From an uncultured PS1 clade bacterium (GTDB taxonomy: Bacteria; Pseudomonadota; Alphaproteobacteria; RS24), in assembly GCA_902624095.1 (NCBI GenBank), contig CACNWB010000015.1:1-44601 (forward strand): a stretch of 44,601 nt of DNA, given 5' to 3'. The notes beneath the pieces are model-generated. The model was not told the origin of the DNA. It made no database searches and was given only the letters and a program-made list of their open reading frames with translations. This document shows, in pieces, positions 26,018-34,954 of this stretch (position 1 is its first letter; each line of letters begins with the position of its first letter). Position numbers and translations under genes: made by a program.

Positions 26018-27835
26018 TTAATACATACTGGTTATAAGACTAGAGTATTTTTTTTCCACAGTAGACCTTTTTAGCTTCATCGTCGCCGTAAGCTCTTCAT
26101 CATCTGCAGTAAGCTGCTCATCAATTATTTTGAACTTTTTTATCGTTTCCACACGGGCAAATTTCGCGTTCACGTTTTCTATTTCGACACCGATAAGGTC
26201 AACGATTTCCGGTCTAGCAGACAGGCTGGCAAAATCAGTAAAGGGAATGTTTTGATTTTGAGCAAAATTCAACACATTTTCATGATCAATCATGATCAGG
26301 CAAGTTAGGTACTTCCTCTTATCGCCTATAACCACGGCGTCTGATATGTAGGGCGAGAACTTGAGCTGATTTTCTATCTCGGAAGGTGAAATATTTTTGC
26401 CGCCAGCCGTGATGATAATGTCTTTTTTGCGGTCGGTGATGCGCACAAACCCGTCCTCATCAACCGTACCAATGTCCCCCGTATATAGCCAACCGTCTAT
26501 GACGGTTTCAGCGGTTTTTTCCGGATTGCCGAAATATCCCTTAAACACATGAGGGCCCCGGCACAAAATCTCACCATTTTCGTCAATACGAATGTCGACA
26601 TTTGCAACAGCTTTGCCTATCGTGCCGATACGATTTTCGGCTTTGGTATTGGATGTTGTGATGCCCGCGCATTCCGTCTGCCCGTAAAGTTCAAGCAGGT
26701 TCAACCCGAGCGCACGATACCAGGCGATTAATTCGGGAGAAACGGGAGCCGCGCCAGTAAAAAGAATCCGTGCACGATCCAGACCCAGCATTATTTTCAA
26801 ATTCCGGAAAACGGTTTTCTCGGCAACCCATCGGCCCAGCCGCAACAAGAGATTGGGTTTGCCCCCCGCGTCAATGTATTCGGCGTATTTTCCCCCGATT
26901 TTGAGTGCAAGCTCATAGGCAATGCGGCCCAGCCATACGGCCTCGTTTATTTTAATCACCGTATTCGAATGCATTTTCTCCCACATGCGCGGCACGCCGA
27001 AAAACAGGGTCGGGGAAACCTCCATCGTATTCTCAAAACTCGTCTCCGGCGACTCGACAAAGTTCACGATCCATTTGAAATTCAGCGGCAGAAATACCGA
27101 AAACGTCCTTTCCGCAATATGGCATAAGGGCAGTATTGATATGATCTCTTCGCGCGCCTCGTCGCCTATCCAGCTGGCGGCATTACGCGCCTGAAAAAGC
27201 AGATTTTGATGCGTGAGCATCGCCCCTTTAGGCGGGCCTGTGGTGCCGGATGTATAAACCAAGATGGCCGTGTCCTCCGGGCGCACATTGTCGAGACGCG
27301 CTTCAAATTCATTTCGCAATTTTTCGAAATTTTTCCGCCCCAATTCGTAAAACTCATCCATGAACATTACTTTTGGATGGCTGAAGGTTTTGAGCCCGTC
27401 ATCATCGAAAACAACAACCTTTTGGACCAAAGGCAGTTCTTTTTCGATTTCGAGAAATTTATCAAGCTGCTCTTCGTCTTCGACGAACAAAATCCGCGTC
27501 AGGCTGTCAACGCAAACATGTTTTAGCTGGGAATATGAGTCCGTTGTGTAGACGCCATTGGAAATGCCGCCCACGCACATTGTGGCCATGTCGACAAACA
27601 GCCACTCTTTGTTGTTTTCCGATAAAATCGAGGCCACCTGACCCGGTTCCAAGCCCAGCGCCATGAGCGCAATCCCAATACATTTTGCTTTGTCGTAATA
27701 ATCATTCCAAGAAAAAGAATGCCAGATACCGAACTCTTTTTCGCGCATCGCAATGACTGTTCCCAATTCATCACACCGACTGCGGAACAATTTTGGCGTT
27801 GTGTCACAGCCGTCTATCATCGCCAGATTATCCAC
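26018..27835 (-). CDS. Long-chain acyl-CoA synthetase (AMP-forming)
   Basis: A 605-residue ANL-superfamily ligase that activates a carboxylic acid with ATP and CoA. The P-loop-like motif YTSGTTGPPKGAML is at 194-207, followed by LYGQTECAG, GWLYTGDIGTVDEDGF, DRKKDIIITAGGKNISPSEIE and the C-terminal MKLKRSTVEKKY with the expected lysine. It is closest in style to FadD15-like synthetases commonly embedded in Liv operons. GTG at 27835 is supported by GGGAGAGG just upstream. It probably traps the imported acid as its CoA thioester. Confidence 0.94.
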   Translation of the reverse strand: MDNLAMIDGCDTTPKLFRSRCDELGTVIAMREKEFGIWHSFSWNDYYDKAKCIGIALMALGLEPGQVASILSENNKEWLFVDMATMCVGGISNGVYTTDSYSQLKHVCVDSLTRILFVEDEEQLDKFLEIEKELPLVQKVVVFDDDGLKTFSHPKVMFMDEFYELGRKNFEKLRNEFEARLDNVRPEDTAILVYTSGTTGPPKGAMLTHQNLLFQARNAASWIGDEAREEIISILPLCHIAERTFSVFLPLNFKWIVNFVESPETSFENTMEVSPTLFFGVPRMWEKMHSNTVIKINEAVWLGRIAYELALKIGGKYAEYIDAGGKPNLLLRLGRWVAEKTVFRNLKIMLGLDRARILFTGAAPVSPELIAWYRALGLNLLELYGQTECAGITTSNTKAENRIGTIGKAVANVDIRIDENGEILCRGPHVFKGYFGNPEKTAETVIDGWLYTGDIGTVDEDGFVRITDRKKDIIITAGGKNISPSEIENQLKFSPYISDAVVIGDKRKYLTCLIMIDHENVLNFAQNQNIPFTDFASLSARPEIVDLIGVEIENVNAKFARVETIKKFKIIDEQLTADDEELTATMKLKRSTVEKKYSSLITSMY

Positions 27836-27877
27836 GAACCTCTCCCACTCAAATCATTGCCATTTGCGGATTTAAAT

Positions 27878-28651
27878 TTAACGCCATGTTTTGCGTTGTT
27901 TCCAACGCCTTTTGCCGCGAGCGCTTTCTTCTTTCTTGCCCAAATAAAACTCCTGAATATCCTTACTGTCCAAAAGTTTTTGTTGCGCGCCCTCCATGAC
28001 AATACGCCCAACCTCCAAAACATAGCCAAATTGGGCCACCTTCAAAGCCATACTCGCATTTTGTTCGACGATAAGGATCGCCATATCCAATTCGCGGTTT
28101 AGCCGCTCGATGATTTCGAAAATCTGCCCGACTAGCAAAGGCGAGAGCCCAAGCGACGGCTCATCAAGTAGCATAAGTCTGGGTTGCACCATAAGCGCGC
28201 GACCAATTGCCAGCATTTGTTGCTGGCCGCCGGAAAGATACACAGCCTCGTGATTGTAAAGCCTTGAAAGATCCGGGAAAAAATCAAACACCCTATCCAT
28301 CTGGTGTTGCACCTGTTTTCTGTCCGGTTCACTAAAAGCGCCGACCTCAAGGTTTTCCCGCACGGTCAGAAAGGGGAAAACCTCCCTTCCCTCCGGCACA
28401 TGGCGAATGCCGGCCCGCGCGATTTTATCTGGCTCCATGCCTGTTATCGCCTCGCCGTCAAACTCGACAGACCCTTTTTGCGGCTCAATCGCGCCTGAGA
28501 TTGTTTTGAGTATGGTTGTCTTGCCGGCACCATTGGAACCCAAAATCGTAACGATTTGACCTTTGCCAACCTCCAGGGTTACGCCGCGAATAGCCATGAC
28601 CGGCCCATAAAAAGTCTCTAAATTTTTTACCCTCAGGACCGTTTCCGACAT
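27878..28651 (-). CDS. livF: Liv-type ABC transporter ATPase LivF
   Basis: A 257-residue ATPase with Walker A GSNGAGKTT, signature LSGGQQQMLAIGRAL and Walker B LMLLDEPSLGLSP, typical of LivF rather than LivG. The start overlaps the livG stop in TAATG, so the two are translationally coupled. It energises uptake through LivH-LivM. Beyond the core ATPase the C-terminus adds a basic tail (KKEESARGKRRWKQRKTWR), which is slightly longer than usual. The acyl-CoA synthetase gene follows after 42 nt. Confidence 0.95.
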   Translation of the reverse strand: MSETVLRVKNLETFYGPVMAIRGVTLEVGKGQIVTILGSNGAGKTTILKTISGAIEPQKGSVEFDGEAITGMEPDKIARAGIRHVPEGREVFPFLTVRENLEVGAFSEPDRKQVQHQMDRVFDFFPDLSRLYNHEAVYLSGGQQQMLAIGRALMVQPRLMLLDEPSLGLSPLLVGQIFEIIERLNRELDMAILIVEQNASMALKVAQFGYVLEVGRIVMEGAQQKLLDSKDIQEFYLGKKEESARGKRRWKQRKTWR

Positions 28652-29412
28652 TATGCGCTCCCAAGATAGGCAGAAACGACATTGGCGTTATTTTGTACCT
28701 CTTCGGCCGAGCCTTGCGCAATGACTTTGCCCTCGCTCAAAGCGAGAACCCGATCGGACACTTCCGTAACCAAACTCATATCATGTTCAATCATGACAAC
28801 GGTAATTCCCAAATCATGCCTGATATCTTCGATCCAATGGCCCACCTCCTCGGTTTCCTCAGGATTGAGCCCCGATGCTGGCTCGTCCAGAAGCAAAAGA
28901 GACGGTTCGGCGCAAAGCGCGCGCGCGAGTTCGACTTTTTTGCGCACGCCATAGGGCAAATTGGCGATTAGATGGTCGCGGTAATGGGCCAATTCCAGAA
29001 AATCGATCACTTTTTCGGCAGCCTCGCGATGCGCGATCTCGGAATTTCGAACTGTTTTGTCGAAGATAAACTGCCTGTAGACAGGGTGTCTATTATGAAT
29101 GCTACGCCCAATCAAAAGATTTTGCAAAACGGAGCTATGTTCAAACAATTCTATGTTCTGAAATGTCCGTGTAATTCCTAGCTTGGCTTTTTCATCTGGT
29201 TTAGTCGCGGTTATGTCTTGCGCGTCAAAAAATATTTGTCCCTGAGAGGGTTTGTAAAAAGAGCTGATCACATTGAATATGGTCGATTTTCCTGCCCCAT
29301 TGGGCCCGACAATTGAAAAGACCTCGTTTTTTGCGACGCTGAAACTCACATCATCTAGCGCTTTGAGGCCGCCAAAATTCACCGAAAGATTTTTTACCTG
29401 CAAATGGGTCAT
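28651..29412 (-). CDS. livG: Liv-type ABC transporter ATPase LivG
   Basis: A 253-residue ATPase with Walker A GPNGAGKST, the LivG-type linker ITRTFQNIELF, the variant signature LPYGVRKKVELARAL and Walker B LLLLDEPASGLNPEE, and a C-terminal ALSEGKVIAQGSAEEV. Second ATPase of the Liv transporter. Its ATG overlaps the livM stop (ATGA), and its stop overlaps livF. Confidence 0.95.
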   Translation of the reverse strand: MTHLQVKNLSVNFGGLKALDDVSFSVAKNEVFSIVGPNGAGKSTIFNVISSFYKPSQGQIFFDAQDITATKPDEKAKLGITRTFQNIELFEHSSVLQNLLIGRSIHNRHPVYRQFIFDKTVRNSEIAHREAAEKVIDFLELAHYRDHLIANLPYGVRKKVELARALCAEPSLLLLDEPASGLNPEETEEVGHWIEDIRHDLGITVVMIEHDMSLVTEVSDRVLALSEGKVIAQGSAEEVQNNANVVSAYLGSA

Positions 29413-30485
29413 TTGAGCCTGTCCGTGCGCAAGTAGGTTTTTTGTCGCTTGAAGGTATTGCGTCTATAGAAAGGAAAATTCTCAAAAAAGTTTCGCAATT
29501 TCAGCCAACGGCCATATACGCCCTCCGGTTCAAAAATGATAAATAAAACTAAGATGAGACCGAATAATCCGGGCTCCAGCCCTGGCTGATTGCCAATGGC
29601 CCCGGGCAAATAATCTTTCGAAATTGAGATTAAACTTTCCAGCAATCCAACCAGAAACGCCCCAAAAAAGGCGCCATGAACCGTGCCAAGCCCGCCAACC
29701 ACAATCATTAGTAATAATTGTATTGAAAGTAGGATGCCGAAAATTTCAGGCGACAAATATTGAACATAATGGGCCATTAGGCCACCTGCCAAACCCGTGA
29801 TGCAGGCGCTTATAAAGAAAGCCGTAATTTTAGTACGGGCGACCGATATACCAAGGCTTGAAGCCGAAATTTCGCTGTCGCGAATCGCCAACATTGCGCG
29901 TCCAAATGGCGCGCGCAGAAGGTTTAAAACCAAAATCGTGCTTAAGAATACGCCAGCCAGAACAATATAGTAAAATTCAACGGCGCTATAAATTTCATAG
30001 CCAAAAAGACTGGGCGGCGGCACTGGCATACCGCGATTACCGCCGGTCACGCTCTCCCAGTGAATAGTCATATCTTCAATAATGATTGCGAAAGCAAGTG
30101 AGGCAATTGCGAGATAGAGCCCAGTCATTCGGCTAGCGGGCACAGCAACCACCAAACCGACACAGCCGCTGGTAAAAGCGGCCAAAAGAAGAGAAATAAC
30201 AAAAGGCATTTCATGCGAAATGAAATATGTATGCGCATAGGCCCCAACGGCCAGAAATGCCGCATGACCAAGCGAGACCTGGCCTGTATATCCCGTTACT
30301 ATCATGAGACCAAGACCGGCCAGCGCAAAAATCAGAAAGCGCGAAACCTCATTAAGCCAGTAAGTGTCCACCAATAAAGGGGCGGCTATGGCCGTCACTA
30401 GAAGGAGCGTGTACCAGAAAACATGGCCCCCGTGCTTGGCCAACCGGATGTCTTGCAGATATGACGTTTTGAATATTACGCGCAT
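29409..30485 (-). CDS. livM: Liv-type ABC transporter permease LivM
   Basis: A 358-residue polytopic membrane protein with the LivM hallmarks IVTGYTGQVSLGHAAFLAVGAYA, AIASLAFAIIIEDM and GGLGTVHGAFFGAFLVGLLE, and about nine hydrophobic segments. The C-terminus is basic (RRNTFKRQKTYLRTDRLK). It forms the translocation path with LivH. It starts 3 nt after the livH stop and overlaps livG by 4 nt, so the permease genes are one transcript. Confidence 0.94.
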   Translation of the reverse strand: MRVIFKTSYLQDIRLAKHGGHVFWYTLLLVTAIAAPLLVDTYWLNEVSRFLIFALAGLGLMIVTGYTGQVSLGHAAFLAVGAYAHTYFISHEMPFVISLLLAAFTSGCVGLVVAVPASRMTGLYLAIASLAFAIIIEDMTIHWESVTGGNRGMPVPPPSLFGYEIYSAVEFYYIVLAGVFLSTILVLNLLRAPFGRAMLAIRDSEISASSLGISVARTKITAFFISACITGLAGGLMAHYVQYLSPEIFGILLSIQLLLMIVVGGLGTVHGAFFGAFLVGLLESLISISKDYLPGAIGNQPGLEPGLFGLILVLFIIFEPEGVYGRWLKLRNFFENFPFYRRNTFKRQKTYLRTDRLK

Positions 30486-30488
30486 CGA

Positions 30489-31356
30489 TTAAACTTTTTT
30501 CTGGTAGAGCGACGCGAACAGCCCTTCGGGCCTAATCCACAACACAACAAACATAATCAGAAACGCAACAATATTTTTTATTTCAGGCAAGTAGGCGGCC
30601 GCAAAAGGCTCTGCCAAACCTATAATCAACCCGCCCAGCAAAGCGCCGGGCAAAGACCCAAAACCGCCAATCACAGCAGCGGCAAAGGCCTTGATTCCCA
30701 AAAAAACCATTAAGCGTGCTTACTAAAGTGACCGGCGCAAGCAAGACACCAGCAATACATGAAATGGCCGCGGCCAGTCCCCAGACCATGGAGTAGACCG
30801 ATTTCACTGGTATCGCCGAATAAAATGCCGCGAGCTGGTTTTGGGAAGCAGCCTGCATGGCCAGCCCCCATCGTGAATATTTGAAAAATGTCCAAAGCAG
30901 CGCGCTGACAAGTATTGTTCCGACCACGATTGCAATGCGTTCATTGCCGATGACCAACGAACCCAGGACAAAATTGCCAGTAAAAGGCGTTTCCATGGTT
31001 CTGGGACTCTGGCCCCATATCATGCCAGCACCCGAACGAAATACAAACCCCAGACTGATTGTGAGTATTACGATTGAAAATTGCGGCTGACCAATGATTT
31101 TCCGTATAAACACCCTGTCTACCAAAAACCCAAAAACCGTCATGATCAATATCGCGCATAAGAACGCGATAAAAAAATTGGCCCCAGCCATTGTTGTAAG
31201 CGTCAGGGCCACGAATGTGCCGACCATCATGATATCGCCTTGCGCGAAATTCACCATTTCGGTGGCCTTATAAATCATCACAAAACCCATGGCTATCAAT
31301 CCGTAAATGCAACCTTGGGAAATTCCAATTATAGCCAGTTGAGCGATTTCTAACAT
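30489..31356 (-). pseudogene. livH: Liv-type ABC transporter permease LivH, frameshifted in a 7-base homopolymer
   Basis: Two adjoining frames make one LivH (288 residues if joined). The upstream frame from ATG 31356 gives MVNFAQGDIMMVGTFVA and a normal permease until LLAPVTLVSTLNG; there, at the A7 run 30700-30706 (T7 on the coding strand), the frame shifts. The downstream frame continues without loss into FLGIKAFAAAVIGGFGSLPG and ends at TAA 30489. Removing one T restores LNGFLGIKAF exactly as in the family. The break could be a sequencing or assembly error, real inactivation, or slippage at the homopolymer. All other operon genes are intact, which argues that the transporter works. Confidence 0.85.
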
Positions 31357-31549
31357 TTGACCCTTCTAATCTACCCTTAATTGCCGACACGGTAACTCAA
31401 ATTGGCCGTTGGAGCTATAGTCTGTCTTGCTTGCAAGCCTGTTTAATCTGCCCCTCGCCAAATCGACCAAACTGGGCATGAATCCCGAATATTTTGATGC
31501 TGCCCAAAGCCTTGGCAAACGGTCAGACTACCAGTAGAACTTATTTGCT

Positions 31550-31822
31550 TTGAGGCCGTTAGTAGTTGCGATTTTGCATAAACGCGTTCACCAAATCCTA
31601 ACAAGCATTTTTTGCTTCCTCCTGCTGACACAGTCAACAATTGCGTTGGCTTGCCACAGCATCGGCGACGTTTATGTCATATGCAAAGAAGGTCATGTCG
31701 CAGTTGTCCTGATTGACCGTGAGACACATTCGGAAGTGTCACAGGGAGCAGAAGATTGCTGGGCCAACATAATTGTGTCTGCTGGCCGGGATCCGCGGCA
31801 AGCCAGCACGGATGATTTTTAA
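31550..31822 (+). CDS. Possible small exported protein
   Basis: A 90-residue frame from a TTG with a signal-like segment (HQILTSIFCFLLLTQSTIALA) and a short Cys-containing mature part (ACHSIGDVYVICKEG, EDCWAN). The layout vaguely recalls DUF2946-type small periplasmic proteins, but the match is not firm. There is no good ribosome site, and the 3' end overlaps a palindrome. It could be a remnant. Confidence 0.3.
   Translation: MRPLVVAILHKRVHQILTSIFCFLLLTQSTIALACHSIGDVYVICKEGHVAVVLIDRETHSEVSQGAEDCWANIIVSAGRDPRQASTDDF
31780..31808. repeat. REP-like palindrome
   Basis: TGCTGGC and GCCAGCA arms enclose a GC-rich 15-nt centre (CCGGGATCC...). Its form is like the extragenic palindromic repeats of Alphaproteobacteria. 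Only one copy is seen in the window. Confidence 0.4.
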
Positions 31823-31943
31823 TGATGATCAGGCAAACACTATGGAACCTCAATCGGAGACCCGTGCAGACACAAGCCGGTACGCCGGCGCTCAATTTCC
31901 GGTTTAAAGCTGTGCGTGCGGAACCAATGCCTATGAGGTTTTT

Positions 31944-32765
31944 ATGAAGGTTGATGTATACGGTGCTGATCATTCTCCCTGGGTGCAGGCTGTCTTGCTG
32001 AGCCTGCGTGAAAGGGGCATCGAACCTGAACTACATCTTCTACCGCCGCTCGCCGTCTTCAGAAAATGGGGCATATTGATGCCCGCCGTGTCGATTGACG
32101 GTAAACCGTGGCAGATTGAAAGCACTAAAATCCTTGAGAATTTCGACTTCGATCCGATATCGGACAAAGAATTGCGGCTTGTTCAAAACGCCTGGCAAAG
32201 TGTTTTGCAACGTCCGCGCAATCCGGTGCGCTTTTTTACCGGCTTTGCGAGGATTCAAAATCCGGAACCCATCTTCTTTAAACGCTATGCAAGTCATTTC
32301 GGTTTCAGCTTTATCTGCTTTTACATGTTTGTACTGATTAATTTCATCAAAATCATTTTCAGGCCCAAACCCCCGTTAGATTTTGGCGATCAGTTTTTGT
32401 ATTGGGAGCAGGCGGTGGCGGACTCCGACGGGCCTTTTCTGGACGGCGGAAGCCCTGGCACCCGCGACATGCTACTCTTCGGCATCGTGCAATGCCACGC
32501 GTCAATACCCGTGGCGGCGCTTCATGCGCTGCGCTATGATGCGCGCCTTGACGGTTTGCGCCAGTGGATTGGTCACATGCAAGAGCGGTTTAAAGACTAT
32601 CCGCATCTTTATTCCGGTGTATATTTCGGGCCCTCACAGCCCCAACCTAAAGAGGCAAATTTTGCCCAGCGTTTCATTTTTTACATAGGCCTGTTAACAC
32701 TGTTCGCTTTATTCCCGCTGACACTGGCGCTGGTATTTGTGCTGATGAAGCGGGTGCCCCGCTAG
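31944..32765 (+). CDS. GST-like protein with C-terminal membrane anchors
   Basis: A 273-residue protein. The N-terminal 75 residues resemble a glutathione S-transferase/thioredoxin-fold domain (KVDVYGADHSPWVQAVLLSL, then VSIDGKPWQIESTKILENF). Unlike a normal GST it carries a hydrophobic segment at about 119-140 and another near the C-terminus (YIGLLTLFALFPLTLALVFV), so it is probably membrane-bound. GAGG lies 8 nt before the ATG. It precedes the haloalkane dehalogenase but is upstream of that gene's operator, so it may be under other control. Catalytic residues could not be confirmed. Confidence 0.68.
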   Translation: MKVDVYGADHSPWVQAVLLSLRERGIEPELHLLPPLAVFRKWGILMPAVSIDGKPWQIESTKILENFDFDPISDKELRLVQNAWQSVLQRPRNPVRFFTGFARIQNPEPIFFKRYASHFGFSFICFYMFVLINFIKIIFRPKPPLDFGDQFLYWEQAVADSDGPFLDGGSPGTRDMLLFGIVQCHASIPVAALHALRYDARLDGLRQWIGHMQERFKDYPHLYSGVYFGPSQPQPKEANFAQRFIFYIGLLTLFALFPLTLALVFVLMKRVPR

Positions 32766-32786
32766 GCGACAAAAGCGTGTTGTATA

Positions 32787-32809
32787 AATTGACATTCTAT
32801 ATGTCAATT
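32787..32809. promoter_or_regulatory. TetR-type operator upstream of the dehalogenase (copy 1)
   Basis: Perfect arms AATTGACAT (32787-32795) and ATGTCAATT (32801-32809) with a 5-nt spacer, ending 36 nt before the dehalogenase ATG. The same arms and spacing recur at 35634-35656. A TetR-family regulator is encoded at 38491-39078; its binding here is inferred. Confidence 0.75.
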
Positions 32810-32845
32810 GTTGACTTTCAAACTATCCGCATTACTGTCGTTCCC

Positions 32846-33790
32846 ATGAAATTTCGCGAGACACCAGACCATCGGTTTGTAAACCTGCCCGATTACGACT
32901 TCGCGCCAAATTATGTGCCAGTCGATGATGATGAAGGCGGCATACTCAACATGCATTATATCGAAGCCGGGCCGAAAGATGGTCCACCCGTAGTGTTGCT
33001 CCACGGCAATCCAACCTGGTGTTTCATGTGGCGCAAAATTGTGCCTCGACTGGCCGAGGCGGGCTTTCGCACCATTGCCATTGACATGATCGGCATGGGG
33101 CGCTCGCAAAAGCCCACACGCATGAAGGATTATACTATTGCGCGGCATGAGAAATGGGTGCGCGAAGCGCTGTTTGACAAGCTCAAACTCGACGGCGTGC
33201 ATTTCGTCCTGCACGATTGGGGCGGCATTATCGGACTGCGGACCGTGGCCGCGCATCAAGAACGTACGGCCAGCGTCACGATTTCCAATACCGGCTTGCC
33301 GGTGCGCGACCCGAGCGAACCCATCACTCAAATGGCGATGCCGGGAAAGGGGGCCTCTTTTTTACGTAAATTTCAGCTATATGTGCGCTTCAACCCGTTT
33401 TGGCGACATTGGAACATGCTGGCCGCAATATGTACGGGCAAATTACCGAAGCAAGTTGTCGCCGGCTATGCTGCGCCCTATCCCGATTTTCGCTATCTGA
33501 CCGGCAACCGACAATTCACGCAAATGCTGCCAACGCGCTTTGACAATCCGATGCTGGTCGACAATTTCTCCGCACGCGAAAAGCTCGCCAATTTCGACAA
33601 GCCGTTTTTGTGCCTGTTCTCTGACAAAGATATTGTTGCCCCGAAGGGCCATGAAAGCGTGCGGCCCTTTATTGCCGGTGCGGGCAAGCGCGAACCTGTT
33701 ATCTTGGAAGGTGGCAGCCATTTTCTGGTGGAAGATATCCCGCAGGAATATTGCGATGCCCTACTCGAATTTCTGACGGAAATCAGGTAG
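32846..33790 (+). CDS. Haloalkane dehalogenase (DhlA-like, alpha/beta hydrolase)
   Basis: A 314-residue alpha/beta-hydrolase with haloalkane dehalogenase features: the HGNPTW motif at 53-58 (oxyanion and halide region), nucleophile Asp124 followed by halide-stabilising Trp125 in HDWGG, the same positions as in Xanthobacter DhlA, a cap with FWRHW (186, 189), the likely acid Asp262 in FSDKD and base His292 in GGSHFLVED. It should hydrolyse a C-halogen bond to an alcohol plus halide; the natural halide is unknown. ATG 32846 was chosen over a TTG at 32777, because the longer form would run through the operator. Confidence 0.85.
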   Translation: MKFRETPDHRFVNLPDYDFAPNYVPVDDDEGGILNMHYIEAGPKDGPPVVLLHGNPTWCFMWRKIVPRLAEAGFRTIAIDMIGMGRSQKPTRMKDYTIARHEKWVREALFDKLKLDGVHFVLHDWGGIIGLRTVAAHQERTASVTISNTGLPVRDPSEPITQMAMPGKGASFLRKFQLYVRFNPFWRHWNMLAAICTGKLPKQVVAGYAAPYPDFRYLTGNRQFTQMLPTRFDNPMLVDNFSAREKLANFDKPFLCLFSDKDIVAPKGHESVRPFIAGAGKREPVILEGGSHFLVEDIPQEYCDALLEFLTEIR

Positions 33791-33793
33791 GCC

Positions 33794-34954
33794 TTATCGC
33801 CAAATCTCACGATAATTTTCACGTTCGACGCGGCGCGTGCTCCGCGTTGTGACGAGTGCCGACAGGCCGGTATCGGCGAAAAGCGCATCCACCGCTTCGC
33901 GTGCGGGCGCGTCCAGCGCGTCGTAGGCGTCCTGAATGCGTTGCAACATGAAAATACGGTAGGGCATAACCACCGCGTTAATGTTCAAGCCGCGCCAGTT
34001 AAATTGACACATGCCAATGCTGCGGCCCAGACTTTCGCCGCCCACAACTTCGTTCGGCCCCGGATTGTTTTCAGCAAGCCAGTCATTGGTGAACGCCATC
34101 ATGGCTTTGATCTCCGGCAGGTAATCCGATGCGACACGTGCCAACAGAACCTTCAGCGTTTCAGGTATGGCATCATCAACCAGAAGGCTTTCATCACGGC
34201 CTATAAATTCAACCATATCGGGAGAAGGATTGCGCATGCGCTCAGTCCAGCGCAACAGCATTTGCGCTTTTCCCTGCATCAGGCGTAGGGGGTGCGGGTC
34301 GCGCCCCAAATGTGCATAAAGCGAGGCAAACAAACCATAGTCACCGATTGTCGGTGCGCCGCCCAACAAATAAGGGTGCAGAGCAAAATGCGCGTCAAGC
34401 TCGGCCATGGTGTCGTGATAGGCGGCTTCGATTTCTGGCGCCGTTTCGGGGGTGACACCAAATGCAACGGCAGCTTTGCGCATGCGGCTGGCGGCATGAA
34501 GTGCCATATCGCGACGTTCTCCGGGTGGTACTTGCGGTAAGGCAAACAGCCCGAATTGCTGCAAAATGAAGTCGAGATTATCTTCATCAAAATTCCAGCG
34601 ATAATGCATGGCCGGACGCAACATACCCTCGCCGCCGAACAGTTCCATAATTAGCGAAGCAATAAGATGGCATGGGGTTTCCGGATAGGCCGACAGGCGC
34701 GCCATATTCTGTTTCTCAAACCAGTCGATAATATCTGTGCCGTCTTGCACAATTTCACCCTGCGGCGTTGTCATAACGGGAATAATCCAGCGCCCAATTG
34801 CGGGTCGAATGTCGGCATCATATTCTGGGCTTGCGGGCGAGATATCATCAAAATCAATGTGTTGCTTGATGAGATAAGCGCGCGCCTTCGCGGAATAAAG
34901 CGAGACACTCCATGTGTAGAGTTTGAAACGATCATTCATGGGCGCATCAATCAT
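33794..34954 (-). CDS. Glutathione S-transferase family protein
   Basis: A 386-residue protein with an N-terminal thioredoxin-like GST domain (KLYTWSVSLYSAKARAYL, RWIIPVMTTPQGEIVQDGTDIIDWF) and a helical C-terminal domain (LGGAPTIGDYGLFASLYAHL, the usual N-capping box). It is longer than classical GSTs (about 200-230), with an extra 150 residues after it. The ATG at 34954 has GGAAAGGA upstream and overlaps the preceding gene by 8 nt. It is cotranscribed with the DUF1330-like gene from the operator-controlled divergent promoter. It may detoxify or use reactive intermediates; substrate unknown. Confidence 0.85.
   Translation of the reverse strand: MIDAPMNDRFKLYTWSVSLYSAKARAYLIKQHIDFDDISPASPEYDADIRPAIGRWIIPVMTTPQGEIVQDGTDIIDWFEKQNMARLSAYPETPCHLIASLIMELFGGEGMLRPAMHYRWNFDEDNLDFILQQFGLFALPQVPPGERRDMALHAASRMRKAAVAFGVTPETAPEIEAAYHDTMAELDAHFALHPYLLGGAPTIGDYGLFASLYAHLGRDPHPLRLMQGKAQMLLRWTERMRNPSPDMVEFIGRDESLLVDDAIPETLKVLLARVASDYLPEIKAMMAFTNDWLAENNPGPNEVVGGESLGRSIGMCQFNWRGLNINAVVMPYRIFMLQRIQDAYDALDAPAREAVDALFADTGLSALVTTRSTRRVERENYREIWR

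Larger units (their letters stand above)
31357..31943. other. Boundary stretch with possible gene remnants
   Basis: About 590 nt between livH and the next solid gene. A short frame at 31427-31537 (ends YFDAAQSLGKRSDYQ) reads like the C-terminal tail of a lost gene; it lacks a ribosome site. A weak secreted-protein frame and a palindrome follow and are listed separately. It may mark the junction between the Liv operon and the catabolic region. Confidence 0.4.

Noticed and set aside
12809-31943. Second copy of the tRNA-Arg 3' end as attR
   Set aside because: No match to GGTTCGAATCC...CGGGTGC was seen by eye, so the element end could not be placed.
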